A stretch of DNA of 49,380 bases from Gammaproteobacteria bacterium (GCA_017854775.1 JAFMHC010000011.1:1-49380), one strand, 5' to 3'; positions 26,985 through 36,251 are shown, counted from the stretch's first letter. Translations and numbers: made by a program. Notes: generated by a model from the letters alone, not told the origin.

Positions 26985-27968
26985 CTAGCTAATCATCGAC
27001 AGCAAAAGAGCATTGTAGGCGACAAATGCGATTAGCAAGACCAATGCATCGATACGACTGATTGCGCCCTGACGGCTTACTCCATTACGCCGATAGCCCC
27101 AAGCCATGAATAGTAAGCCTACCGTCATTAGCAATACCACTGGCAAGTCGCGCAAAATAACATCTGGATTAATATCAGTCATTGGTGAAATAAACCCAGC
27201 AATGCCAGCGACGGCCAAAATATTGAACATATTTGAGCCAACAACGTTACCAATAGCAATGTCATGCTGACCCTTGCGCGCAGCAACGACAGAGGCGGCC
27301 AGTTCGGGCAAGGAGGTTCCCAAAGCGACAACGGTAAGGCCGATAACCAAGTTACTAACGCCCATAATTTCGGCGATACCAACTGCGCCCCAGACTAATA
27401 TTTTTGAACTCACGATCATTAATAGTAGGCCCACTACTAGCCAAAAAATTGACCATTTTAATGAGAGTTCGTTAATGCTAATTTGTTGCTCAACCTCTAC
27501 GCCTAAATGGTCTTTACTTTGGCGCTTGGCGGTATAAATAGCCCAGCCAATTAACAACGCAAAGCCAAATAGCAAGCCGGCAGACTCGATTCGTGTGAGT
27601 TGCCCATCGAGGATAAAAAAACCAAATAAAAGCACAATTGCAATTAACAGTGGTATTTCTTTACGCACTATTTTTGAGTGCACTATTATTGGTGACACCA
27701 GCGCGGTTATGCCGAGTACTAGCCCGGTATTGACTATGTTTGACCCCAACGCGTTGCCCAGAGCCAAGTCAGGGTTTCCGTCAAGTGCCGCTTGTGCAGA
27801 TACCAGCATTTCTGGCGCGGATGTACCAAAGCCGACAATTACCATGCCGATCAGCAGCGGTGAGATACCAAAATAACTGGCGGTAGATGCTGAGCCAGAA
27901 ATAAAGCGTTCGGCACTCCAAACTAGCAGTGCGAAGCCACTAATGATGGCCAATAAAGCTAATGTCAC
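26985..27968 (-). CDS. Calcium/sodium antiporter of the CaCA family (YrbG-like)
   Basis: A 327-residue, ten-helix membrane protein with two homologous halves. Each carries the ion-binding alpha repeat: GFGTSAPEMLVSAQAAL in the first and ALGTSLPELAASVVAARKG in the second, plus paired GNALGSNIVNTG and GNVVGSNMFNILA motifs. This is the YrbG/CaCA pattern; such proteins exchange Na+ or H+ for Ca2+ at the inner membrane. The start is GTG at 27966-27968 with AGAGGATAA as ribosome-binding site. It reads in the same direction as the hydrolase/dikinase genes, about 70 bases after the serine hydrolase stop, and could share their transcript. Confidence 0.93.
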   Translation of the reverse strand: MTLALLAIISGFALLVWSAERFISGSASTASYFGISPLLIGMVIVGFGTSAPEMLVSAQAALDGNPDLALGNALGSNIVNTGLVLGITALVSPIIVHSKIVRKEIPLLIAIVLLFGFFILDGQLTRIESAGLLFGFALLIGWAIYTAKRQSKDHLGVEVEQQISINELSLKWSIFWLVVGLLLMIVSSKILVWGAVGIAEIMGVSNLVIGLTVVALGTSLPELAASVVAARKGQHDIAIGNVVGSNMFNILAVAGIAGFISPMTDINPDVILRDLPVVLLMTVGLLFMAWGYRRNGVSRQGAISRIDALVLLIAFVAYNALLLSMIS

Positions 27969-28036
27969 AATTTATCCTCTAAAAACGATTATTCTATTGG
28001 CGGCTAAACACAGAACCAGGCAAACAATGAGCTGGG

Positions 28037-29380
28037 TCATTCACTTTTACCCGACTCACTTATTTCTTGCTGTGAGGCATTTTCCTTAAGTGTTTGTGGT
28101 TTCCGAGTTGTTACCATGGCATCGGTCGCAGCACCAATTCGGGAGTGATCCCAAGCTGAGTTAACGCCAAATACGTTAGACATCAAAGCGGCGATATATT
28201 TTGCTGAATTGGCTTCTTCGCTTTCGGCTTTGCTTTCAACTTTGCTTTCAACTATGGCGATAGAATTCATCAAGTTTTGCTTATCGCCCATGTATTTTCC
28301 ACATTTCGATAATGTTCCGTCTTCAAGGGTTTTGCATGCGTAGAGCGAACCGCTTTTGAAGTATACCGCTTTATCATTAAGCTCTGGTGCGTAAGCATAG
28401 CGATATCGTCGTTTGGTGAGATACATATATTTTTTCATTTGCAAGCTTGACCAGGCATCAACCAACTTGCCTTGTTCCATACGAAACATCAGCCTAGCTA
28501 ATTCGCGGGTGGTAGCGAAAGACGTAATGCCCGGGACCTTCTGTTTGCCTGCGCTGGTGAACATTGAACCCTGTTGTAGATTGCTGGTGTCAATTGCTGC
28601 AGCAGTTAAGGGCTCGGTAATAACACTACGTGCTAACGACGCTAGTTCAGTTTTCGACGTTTTGGCGAAGAAATCGTGACGAGTCTCTGCATCAACTGGG
28701 TAAGCTTTGCCAAAATGCTTTACTAGCATGGCTTCTCGCCAAATGATCGCTCCCGCCGCATTGGCCGAGGGCGAAATCGCGTGGTCTATCCATTCGCTTA
28801 GACTAAATATATCGGTTTGGTTAATGACTGAGAAAGTATTTCTATTTAGCTCAGCGTTCCATTTTGGTACTGAATGGCTTTCGCGGGTAACCCAGTCGCC
28901 GGCTTGGACCATGGTGTTTTTTAATAGCTCCGCTCGCTGGGCAGGTTCGGGGAACGTTTCAGATAAAGCATGGAATAGGGCGGTCATACACAATAACTTA
29001 CCGACACTTCCGGGGTTTTGTTTTAGGTCAGGCCTGAGGCCTGCCCAGCGTAGATTTTCGACGTCTGAGTAATCGACAATGACCATGCTATAACTTGCGT
29101 CACGTTTGCTCAGCATGGCCGATATCGCGTTCGACAGCTCTTGGTCTTGTTCAAGTGCGTCAAAGTCAACACCCTGATAATCTATTAGACTCAATTTCAC
29201 ATCAGCGACGTGCCATAGCTGACCGGCTTTAAGTTTTGCCGCTTCTGCTGGCATCGAATATCCTTTTAATCGGTGGATTCCTGATTCTTCTTCGCCATCG
29301 AGCGGGTAGGCAACAGCGGTAAACGGCAGCAGTGTGATTAAAGTCGCTACAAGTATTAAAGCTATAAGTTTGTTGATCAT
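28037..29380 (-). CDS. Secreted serine hydrolase of the beta-lactamase/penicillin-binding fold
   Basis: The 447-residue protein has a Sec signal peptide (MINKLIALILVATLITLLPF, cleavage near VAYP) and all three motifs of the serine beta-lactamase/DD-peptidase fold: Ser125-x-x-Lys128 (GSVGKL), Ser205-x-Asn207 (PSANAAG) and Lys342-Ser-Gly (FKSGSLY). Spacing between motifs is larger than in class A beta-lactamases, so a peptidase, transpeptidase or esterase role is as likely as antibiotic hydrolysis. A low-complexity VESKVESKAESEE segment lies near residues 378-391. The ATG sits two bases after the dikinase stop, so the two genes are one operon and probably one process in the periplasm. Confidence 0.85.
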   Translation of the reverse strand: MINKLIALILVATLITLLPFTAVAYPLDGEEESGIHRLKGYSMPAEAAKLKAGQLWHVADVKLSLIDYQGVDFDALEQDQELSNAISAMLSKRDASYSMVIVDYSDVENLRWAGLRPDLKQNPGSVGKLLCMTALFHALSETFPEPAQRAELLKNTMVQAGDWVTRESHSVPKWNAELNRNTFSVINQTDIFSLSEWIDHAISPSANAAGAIIWREAMLVKHFGKAYPVDAETRHDFFAKTSKTELASLARSVITEPLTAAAIDTSNLQQGSMFTSAGKQKVPGITSFATTRELARLMFRMEQGKLVDAWSSLQMKKYMYLTKRRYRYAYAPELNDKAVYFKSGSLYACKTLEDGTLSKCGKYMGDKQNLMNSIAIVESKVESKAESEEANSAKYIAALMSNVFGVNSAWDHSRIGAATDAMVTTRKPQTLKENASQQEISESGKSE

Positions 29381-29382
29381 GA

Positions 29383-32364
29383 TTATTGCTCGTTCGCGGC
29401 TGTTGGTGTGCCAATACGGCCGGATAAATTGACTATACTTGATAAATTAGCCTTTAACTGGCTAGTAGAAGCCTGCTTTTTTGCTATCAGTTGCCGCAAT
29501 ACTGTGTCAGCACGCTGGGTGTTCTTCTCGACTAATGGTCGTATCTGGAAGAGGGTCAACTTGCCGTCAACAAAGCCAAACTCGATATCCCACGGACGTT
29601 GCTTACCAGCCTCGTCATAAACCGGTGAATATTTCTCGCCAACTTCAGCGGCTAATTGTCGCAACTGCTCGATATCGCTTTGATTCAGAACCCGGCCTGC
29701 GGGGGCGGCAACCCAGTTAATGCCGCCAGAACTGTTTAGCTGGCGTTGATAGGGCGTTTTCGCCTCTGAAATTAAGATTGTTTGATCGCTTGGTAAAATA
29801 ACGATACCCTCGGCGGCTTCGCCAGACACCGCGCCGCCAACACCCCAAGCGGTAGAGACTGTAAGGCCGGGGCTAGTGTTATCAATCAGGTTGCCGGTTA
29901 CTAACACGCCAGATTTTTCAGAGGCGACGCTTTTCATAACCAGCACCGATGCATAAATTTTCTCGGGGTTAGTTAATAAGCTTGATCGCCAAGCTATTGC
30001 GCGAGGGCTTAACACCGATGCCCATACTTGAGGTATGCCATTAAAGATGTTTTCGCTGCCGGTAACATTGGCGAGCGTCTCCGACAGACCCGCACCGGTA
30101 AACTGTGGTAAGTCTTCGACGTTGGTGTCAGAGCGAATAAATACGCCATATGATCCTGACTCTCCAAATTCGTTTTTCATCGACGCTACCAGCGCTGATT
30201 TCATCTGTGGTGAGAGTGTTAGGCTATTAATTGCGGCTCGGATACTGGCAAGCTCGGTATTTAATGCTTGCTCAGAGATAGCCCCAGACGAATGCGAGGC
30301 GTAGACAGATTCAATCCGCTTAGCAATGCCTGCTTCACTCAGTTGTGCATAGTAGATGCCGAACGGAATAGCTAAAGCCGGTGCAACTTTACCCGGAAAA
30401 AGGTGATTCAACTCACCAAGGTTCGCGGCCTTTGGCCCAATAACTTTACCCGATAAACTGCGACGGATTTGTGCTAGCGGCAAAAAGGTTTGGCTACTTA
30501 ACTGCGCAGGTGGAACAGAAATTTTCTGATCTATATTTTGCTTGTTCTTACTTGGAAATAACTGGTCTATATCTTTTACGGTATCGGCTAGACGAAGCAC
30601 AACGTTGCCATCAGAGCTTACTACCAAGATTACTTCACGACCTTCATAGGGTTTGATTAGGTCTATCACTGAAAAGTCGATTGCTACGTTTGGAATACCA
30701 AAATTGCGGGCCAGTAACTGAACATGGGACAGTGCATTTCCTTCGCCTAATGTTAAAATGCCTGCTACAGGTTTAAGCTCAGCAATGGTTTCGGGTAATG
30801 CAACGATATCGCCAGGGTTAGGAGTTGCGTTTTCAGCCGCATCGAGGGTCTCGAAAATTCGTAAGGTACCGCGCGCCAACCCTGGGTTAAGTGCAATGGC
30901 ACTACTTACCGATTTATCGGCTATCATCACTTCGCTACCGCTGAGGTTAGCAACATCTTGGCTCAACACCTTGAGCACGTCGCCCATTAGCCAAAGTGGC
31001 GAGCCGCATAATAAGTCATCAGTGAAGCGAACAGCTCTTGAATCAAGCGCTCCGTAGCTTACTAAGGCTTCTGCGAAGGTATAGCGAACGTTGCTTGCCG
31101 CCCAACCAAGAATCCGCTTTAATTGCGCTATATTGTTTATATATTGTTCAATGCTGACGCTATTGTCAGTGGCTTTTTCGATCGCTTCACGTGCCGATAA
31201 AAGCTCACCACTTGAGATCAACCCTGAGCCGTATACACAATTTAATAATGCTTCGCTGCTGTTAAGAATAGCGGCTCTTGAATTGTAAATACGTTCTGAG
31301 CTGGATAAAAACTCGAGTTGTACTTCGGTCTCAAGGTTTCCGAGTAGGTCGATTAATACTAGCCGATCACTTTTGCTTGCCTCACTTAAGAGGCTATCGC
31401 GAACTTTTTTACTAGCAATACAAAGGCGATCCATTTTGAGTGCGTTATCACCCGCTAAGGCCATCTCTACAGCCGATTTCCATTGTTTAGTCGGCTGGCT
31501 TTTAAGCTTGCTTAATTGTTGATTGAGTCGCAGTCGACGCCCTTTTTCTCCGTAAAGAGTATCAATGTCATCGGCTAGCGATAATGCCAACTGGCGGGCC
31601 GACTGATCGGTTTTATTCGGCGCTTGAGCTGCCCATGCTCGAAGGCGCCCAGCAGACAAAGCCGAGGGTGATGAATGAATTTCAGCCCTAAGTGGCTCTG
31701 CGCTTGAGTCTTTCTCAGCAAGATCAATCGCAGCCCGACGTACTTTTCTCGACAGGTCAGTGTCTTCGTCGTGAGGTATTACACGAGCTAATTCACGTAT
31801 AAGTAGATAATTGCGATTCAACCAATCACTATCAGCAACGGCATCGATTAATATCTTGCGACCACTTTCTACCTCATCTTCGATTTGCGCTCGACCACGA
31901 TAGCTTTTCGCTTTGCGTAAAACCCAACCATCATCAACGTCTAATAGATATTTTTCGAGAGCCAGCTCCCGTAAGCGCTGATAACGACCTTTAGATGCGA
32001 CTAACTGCTCGAATGTAAGTGGGGCAAAGATAGTTCCTACATTCCAGCCAAGTTCGGCCAACCGTGCATGCTCAGATGAATATTCGGCGTGTTGACGGCC
32101 GCCACCATGATCCTTACAAGCAGATGGCTTCGGGGCTAGTATCGTACCATCGTTGCAATACCATCGAATTCGGCTGTATTGGCCTCGAGGATTGTCGATC
32201 ATCTGCTTGACAATTTGCTTCGCCTCGGCCAATACTGCGCCCGACGGTGTGTCTACTGGCCCAGCAAGTGCAGTTTGTAGAGTTAAGGCGGCTATTGAAC
32301 TGACAAAACCAACTATTCTTTTATATAAACGGCCATGAGCACTGACAATGAGTCTTTGAAACAT
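29383..32364 (-). CDS. Secreted glucan,water-dikinase-like enzyme (phosphohistidine + ATP-grasp)
   Basis: The 993-residue protein begins with a Sec signal peptide (residues about 1-35, h-region IVGFVSSIAALTLQTALA, cleavage near ALA-GP). A long unassigned region of about 500 residues follows. Then comes a swivelling phosphohistidine domain with His547 in NALSHVQLLARNFGIPN, and a C-terminal dikinase ATP-grasp (IGPKAANLGEL with Lys645, IRSDTNVEDLPQFTGAGLSE, then DIEFGF and FQIRP). PEP synthase and PPDK have the ATP-grasp first and a PEP barrel last; here the order is reversed and no barrel exists, as in glucan/phosphoglucan,water dikinases. The LSHV..RARN-like catalytic motif and the CGSPLWLMGDVLKVL segment before it also resemble those plant enzymes. 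It should transfer the beta-phosphate of ATP to an acceptor, in the periplasm. Ribosome-binding site AGGTAAG precedes the ATG. Confidence 0.8.
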   Translation of the reverse strand: MFQRLIVSAHGRLYKRIVGFVSSIAALTLQTALAGPVDTPSGAVLAEAKQIVKQMIDNPRGQYSRIRWYCNDGTILAPKPSACKDHGGGRQHAEYSSEHARLAELGWNVGTIFAPLTFEQLVASKGRYQRLRELALEKYLLDVDDGWVLRKAKSYRGRAQIEDEVESGRKILIDAVADSDWLNRNYLLIRELARVIPHDEDTDLSRKVRRAAIDLAEKDSSAEPLRAEIHSSPSALSAGRLRAWAAQAPNKTDQSARQLALSLADDIDTLYGEKGRRLRLNQQLSKLKSQPTKQWKSAVEMALAGDNALKMDRLCIASKKVRDSLLSEASKSDRLVLIDLLGNLETEVQLEFLSSSERIYNSRAAILNSSEALLNCVYGSGLISSGELLSAREAIEKATDNSVSIEQYINNIAQLKRILGWAASNVRYTFAEALVSYGALDSRAVRFTDDLLCGSPLWLMGDVLKVLSQDVANLSGSEVMIADKSVSSAIALNPGLARGTLRIFETLDAAENATPNPGDIVALPETIAELKPVAGILTLGEGNALSHVQLLARNFGIPNVAIDFSVIDLIKPYEGREVILVVSSDGNVVLRLADTVKDIDQLFPSKNKQNIDQKISVPPAQLSSQTFLPLAQIRRSLSGKVIGPKAANLGELNHLFPGKVAPALAIPFGIYYAQLSEAGIAKRIESVYASHSSGAISEQALNTELASIRAAINSLTLSPQMKSALVASMKNEFGESGSYGVFIRSDTNVEDLPQFTGAGLSETLANVTGSENIFNGIPQVWASVLSPRAIAWRSSLLTNPEKIYASVLVMKSVASEKSGVLVTGNLIDNTSPGLTVSTAWGVGGAVSGEAAEGIVILPSDQTILISEAKTPYQRQLNSSGGINWVAAPAGRVLNQSDIEQLRQLAAEVGEKYSPVYDEAGKQRPWDIEFGFVDGKLTLFQIRPLVEKNTQRADTVLRQLIAKKQASTSQLKANLSSIVNLSGRIGTPTAANEQ

Positions 32365-33753
32365 CTTTCTTACCTAGAGCGCTTTATGCGCTTGTTTGCC
32401 GACGTTAAAGCTCAAGAGGGCGTAACGTGCTTGATTCTCATAGCCAATATTTTTCTCATACTGACCGCATACTATCTGATTAAACCAGTGCGTGAAAGTT
32501 GGCTTGTGGTCACCGACATTCAGGGTTTTACTAAAGTTGAGGTGAAAGCGTATTCGGCGTTTGCGCAAAGCCTTTTATTAGTCGCGATCTTACCTTTGTA
32601 TTCACGGCTTGCCGCAACTGTTTCACGCAGAACTCTCATACTCAGTGTTGGTGGTTGTTTCGCATTATTGCTACTAGGCTTCTGGTTCGTTCAACCAGGG
32701 TCAGCGTTATCTCTATTTCCCTATATGGGGATCATTTTCTATCTTTTTGTAGGAATTTTCAGTGTTACCTTAGTTGCTCAGTTTTGGGCTTTCAGTTCTG
32801 ACCTTTATGGGCCAGAGCGAGGTAAGCGGCTATTCCCGATTGTTGCCATAGGCGCAGCTTTGGGGGCGGTGTTTGGCTCGTGGATCGGCGAACATCTGAT
32901 TCGCGATGTCGGAGTCGAGGCGTTCGATCTAATTTTAATGTCATTAGTTCCCCTAGGCTTGGCGTTAGCAATGGCGGCTTGGTCTGATCGACGAGGAACC
33001 TATGGCTCGCCGTCGGCCTGGACAACTGATCGCTGGCAAGAAGCGGCAGCACCTTCTAGTCAAGGCCCATTTAACTTAATTATGGGGCATCGTTACTTAG
33101 TCGCAACGGCGCTAATGATATTAATATTCACCTGGGTCGTTGCCAGTGGCGATAATATTTTATTTGCTGTGGTGCAAGAGACTGTAACCGAATCTTTGGC
33201 CGCTCAGAACCTAAGCGATGCTGATTACGCTATCGCCCTTAAAGAAGCCACCACCTTGTTCTACAGCAGTTTGTATTTCTGGGTGAATTTGTGTGCCTTG
33301 ATTCTACAAGCGTTTTTTGTATCCCGAATTTTGAAGTACGGTGGTATGCGAATGTTGTTGTTAACCACGCCGATCATTTCTTTATTCGCTTATGCCGCAA
33401 TGATGTTTGCGCCGGTGCTGGCGATTGTGAAAGCGGTCAAAGTAGCCGAAAACTCGAGTAATTTATCGGTCAATAACACCGCCCGGCATATGCTTTGGCT
33501 ACCTACCAGTAAAGAAATGCTTTACAAAGCTAAGCCAACAATCGATACCTTATTTGTCCGTTTGGGCGATGGTATGGCAGCGCTCACAGTTTTAATCGGC
33601 ACCCGAGTTGTTGAGCTGACCATGGCTAACTTTATTTTCATTAATCTTGTTTTGATCGTGGTTTGGATTATTCTCTGCATTTATCTTTACCAAGAAAATC
33701 ATCGTTGGTCTGAGGCACAGCTTGAGGAGTTCGCCGATGTTATACCTAAATAG
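32335..33753 (+). CDS. ATP/ADP-translocase-family (Tlc, NTP/NDP exchange) transporter
   Basis: A polytopic membrane protein of about 12 helices. The first helix region, LTAYYLIKPVRESWLV, is the signature of Tlc/Npt nucleotide transporters, and AQFWAFSSDLYGPERGKRLF and NNTARHMLWLPTSKEMLYKAKP are also family-typical. Known members in intracellular bacteria and plastids exchange ATP for ADP or import nucleotides. The listed ATG (32335) overlaps the divergent dikinase start by 30 bases. An in-frame ATG at 32386 (MRLFADVKAQEGV) fits the usual N-terminus better and would remove the overlap. Next to a secreted ATP-dependent dikinase, ATP delivery to the periplasm is the attractive inference. Confidence 0.82.
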   Translation: MSTDNESLKHLSYLERFMRLFADVKAQEGVTCLILIANIFLILTAYYLIKPVRESWLVVTDIQGFTKVEVKAYSAFAQSLLLVAILPLYSRLAATVSRRTLILSVGGCFALLLLGFWFVQPGSALSLFPYMGIIFYLFVGIFSVTLVAQFWAFSSDLYGPERGKRLFPIVAIGAALGAVFGSWIGEHLIRDVGVEAFDLILMSLVPLGLALAMAAWSDRRGTYGSPSAWTTDRWQEAAAPSSQGPFNLIMGHRYLVATALMILIFTWVVASGDNILFAVVQETVTESLAAQNLSDADYAIALKEATTLFYSSLYFWVNLCALILQAFFVSRILKYGGMRMLLLTTPIISLFAYAAMMFAPVLAIVKAVKVAENSSNLSVNNTARHMLWLPTSKEMLYKAKPTIDTLFVRLGDGMAALTVLIGTRVVELTMANFIFINLVLIVVWIILCIYLYQENHRWSEAQLEEFADVIPK

Positions 33754-34642
33754 AAATAGCCGTATAGTCTGTATGGCTGTTGTTCTAATGAGTGCCATGG
33801 TTAATAGCGTTTTTAACCTATCAGGTGCTTCAGAGTCAAAACCGATCGCTCAATTTAACGATTCTGAATTGCAGCAGATGCTGCAGGTAGCCCTTGAGCA
33901 GAACAATCGTACGAAACGGCTGATTGGCAACAAAAAGCTCTCGGTGTGCTTAATAGACATGCAGCATGAGCGCCCTAGAAGTGCCAGCATCAATGGTGAT
34001 CATATGATGTACGCGGCTAGCCTGCCTAAAATTGCGATTCTTTTTGCCGCCTATGCTTCTTTTGAAGATGGTTCATTAGCCGAAACCCCAGAAATTAGAA
34101 AAGATTTGGCTCGCATGATTCGAGTGTCTAGTAATGCGGCCGCGACGAGAATGATCGACCGGATAGGCTTCGATAAGATTCAATCGTTGTTGCAAGATCC
34201 AAAATATAAGTTTTACGATAAACAAGCCGGAGGAGGTCTTTGGGTTGGTAAGCGCTACGCGAGCAAAGGCGTGCGGCGCGGAGACCCGCTTTACAATATC
34301 TCGCATGGCGCAACGGCCGATCAGGTTTGTCGTTTTTTTCATATGCTTAGTAAAGAGGAGCTAGTCAATCAAACGAGGTCGCGGCAAATGTTATCTGATC
34401 TAGGCACCCCTGGTTTGCATCATAAATTTGTATCACAAGTCGACCTATTGGCACCCAGGGCCGCGGTTTACCGTAAGTCTGGTAGTTGGCGAAACTGGCA
34501 TGCAGACGCGATAATGGTCAAAGGCGTTAATTGGCGGGACTATATTTTGGTTGGCTTAGTCGAGAGCAAAAACGGTGAGCAAATTATTCGAGAACTACTG
34601 ACTACGGTTGACGGACTGATTAAGCCACCAGCTTCGCAGTAA
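33737..34642 (+). CDS. Second secreted serine hydrolase, class A beta-lactamase-like
   Basis: The start at 33737 (MLYLNRN) is preferred to the ATG at 33722 because it places the hydrophobic signal segment (IVCMAVVLMSAMVNSVF) closer to the N-terminus; both overlap the transporter stop, indicating translational coupling. Numbered from 33722, the motifs are Ser100-x-x-Lys103 (ASLPKI), Ser136-x-Asn138 (VSSNAAAT) and Lys252-Ser-Gly (YRKSGSW). These are the nucleophile, SDN-like and KTG-like motifs of the fold. Length matches class A beta-lactamase-like proteins. With the serine hydrolase on the other arm it forms a symmetric pair flanking the transporter and dikinase. Substrate unknown. Confidence 0.85.
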   Translation: MLYLNRNSRIVCMAVVLMSAMVNSVFNLSGASESKPIAQFNDSELQQMLQVALEQNNRTKRLIGNKKLSVCLIDMQHERPRSASINGDHMMYAASLPKIAILFAAYASFEDGSLAETPEIRKDLARMIRVSSNAAATRMIDRIGFDKIQSLLQDPKYKFYDKQAGGGLWVGKRYASKGVRRGDPLYNISHGATADQVCRFFHMLSKEELVNQTRSRQMLSDLGTPGLHHKFVSQVDLLAPRAAVYRKSGSWRNWHADAIMVKGVNWRDYILVGLVESKNGEQIIRELLTTVDGLIKPPASQ

Positions 34643-34716
34643 ATTCAGAGCAAAGGCGTAGACTAATAAAAAGCCCTAGCCTAATAATACGGCGCAGTCT
34701 ATATAATCAAAAAAGC

Positions 34717-34759
34717 TCTATCATCAACCTTCGTTAATAGAGTGTTGATGATAGATTTT
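34717..34759 (+). terminator. Hairpin terminator after the second serine hydrolase
   Basis: TCTATCATCAAC (34717-34728) pairs perfectly with GTTGATGATAGA (34744-34755) across a 15-base loop, followed by TTTT. It ends the transporter/hydrolase transcript. Confidence 0.85.
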
Positions 34760-34884
34760 ATCAATTTAGGTTGGCATCGAAACAATGAGCCGCTACTCTA
34801 AGGTCAACTATCGCAGTGCGGTGTCGCTTATCGTTCCACCGAATTTCACCTAAACATAATTTAATTTACATTAGCGAGAACACC

Positions 34885-35229
34885 ATGTCTAAAACACCCT
34901 ACATTACTTCACGATCTTCCATGCTAATTTTAACCCTTGCTTTGACGACTCTGGCTAGCGGTTGCACATGGGTTAAAAAAACTCCAGAAGCGCTAAACGT
35001 GAGAACAGTGCCAATTGATAGAGTAGCCGACTGTAAGTCAATGGGTAGCGTCACCACCAATACAGTTGATAGTATTTCAGTGGTTAATCGTAGTGCTCAA
35101 ACAGTTGAGAAAGAACTCGAAGCTTTAGCCCAAAACCAAGCCGCTGAGTCGGGCGCGGATACCATTGTTGCGACCACAAAGGTGGTTAATGGTACAAGAA
35201 CATTTGCTATGTATAAGTGCTTAAACTAG
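34885..35229 (+). CDS. DUF4156-family lipoprotein
   Basis: The start at 34885 is chosen over 34816 because it gives a proper lipoprotein signal: MSKTPYITSRSSMLILTLAL then lipobox LASGC. The mature domain (VPIDRVADCKSMGSVTTNTV, AQNQAAESGADTIVATTK, ending MYKC) matches DUF4156, small outer-membrane or periplasmic lipoproteins with a paired Cys at each end. The family's function is unknown. GAG lies about nine bases before the start. Confidence 0.82.
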   Translation: MSKTPYITSRSSMLILTLALTTLASGCTWVKKTPEALNVRTVPIDRVADCKSMGSVTTNTVDSISVVNRSAQTVEKELEALAQNQAAESGADTIVATTKVVNGTRTFAMYKCLN

Positions 35230-35299
35230 TTCGACTTAAAAACTCAATAGGCATTTAAGCCGACACCTTAAACCTAATTACCAAACCTCAGAGGTCAGT

Positions 35300-36190
35300 A
35301 TGTCACAACATCGAGAAAATGAGATTCCACAACAAGCATTTGACTGGTACGACGACTATGCTCACGGCGGGATGGATCGAAGAACGTTCATGAATAAGTT
35401 AGGCACCTTAGCGGCGCTTGGTTATTCGATGACGGCATTAACAAGCGCGCTGATGCCTAACTATGCACTGGCCGAGCAAGTGTCGTTTAATGACCCAAAT
35501 ATAGTCGCTAGCTATCAAACATTTGCCTCTCCTGATGGCCATGGTGAAGGAGGAGGGTATTTAGTAACCCCAACGCAGGTGACGCGCGAATTGCCCGCGG
35601 TGTTAGTGGTACACGAGAACCGAGGTTTAAACCCCTATGTAAAGGATGTAGCCAGACGGCTGGCTAAAGCTGGCTTTCTCGCCTTTGCACCAGACGCGTT
35701 ATTTCCGCTCGGTGGTTATCCTGGCAATGATGATGAAGGTAAAGCTTTGCAACGTTCTATGGATAGACTGAAGCTGCAACATGATTTTGTTGCGGCCGCC
35801 AAATATTTGAAACAAAACGCCAAAAGTAACGGAAAGTTGGGCGCAGTCGGATTTTGCTATGGAGGTTATATTGTTAACTATCTGGCCGCAGTCGAATCGG
35901 ATTTACTCGCAGCGGGCGTGCCTTTTTATGGTACACCGGCCGCACCCGAGCTAAGAAAGAATATAAAAGCACCGCTGCTTGTCCAGCTTGGCGAGCTTGA
36001 TGAAAGAGTCAACGCGACGTGGCCTGACTATCAGAAAGACTTGGATAGTCTTAATGTGTCGTACAAAATGCATATGTACGAAGGAGCAATGCATGGCTTT
36101 CACAACGACTCAACAGCTCGTTATGACGAAAAAAATGCCGCACTCGCTTGGCAGCGCACCCTCGACTTCTTTGCTGAGAAGCTCAATTAG
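35300..36190 (+). CDS. Dienelactone-hydrolase-family alpha/beta hydrolase with Tat-type leader
   Basis: The 296-residue protein has a twin-arginine-like leader (MDRRTFMNKLGTLAALGYSM) after a 24-residue extension. The catalytic triad of dienelactone hydrolases is visible: Cys186 in GFCYGG, Asp234 in GELDERVN and His265 in MHGFHND, and VHENRGLNPYVKDVARR is the family oxyanion region. Such YghX/DLH proteins hydrolyse lactones or esters. The leader predicts export in folded form to the periplasm. Ribosome-binding site GAGG precedes the ATG. Single gene. Confidence 0.9.
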   Translation: MSQHRENEIPQQAFDWYDDYAHGGMDRRTFMNKLGTLAALGYSMTALTSALMPNYALAEQVSFNDPNIVASYQTFASPDGHGEGGGYLVTPTQVTRELPAVLVVHENRGLNPYVKDVARRLAKAGFLAFAPDALFPLGGYPGNDDEGKALQRSMDRLKLQHDFVAAAKYLKQNAKSNGKLGAVGFCYGGYIVNYLAAVESDLLAAGVPFYGTPAAPELRKNIKAPLLVQLGELDERVNATWPDYQKDLDSLNVSYKMHMYEGAMHGFHNDSTARYDEKNAALAWQRTLDFFAEKLN

Positions 36191-36251
36191 GCCGCAGTTG
36201 TATCTCCCGTTTTAGCGTAGGCAGTCAAAACTCGTCTGTGCTGATGGGCAA

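Noticed and set aside
28707-29072. 121-residue frame opposite the first serine hydrolase
   Set aside because: Antisense shadow without independent evidence.
29383-32364. Annotation as phosphoenolpyruvate synthase
   Set aside because: Domain order is reversed, the PEP-binding barrel is missing and the protein has a signal peptide.
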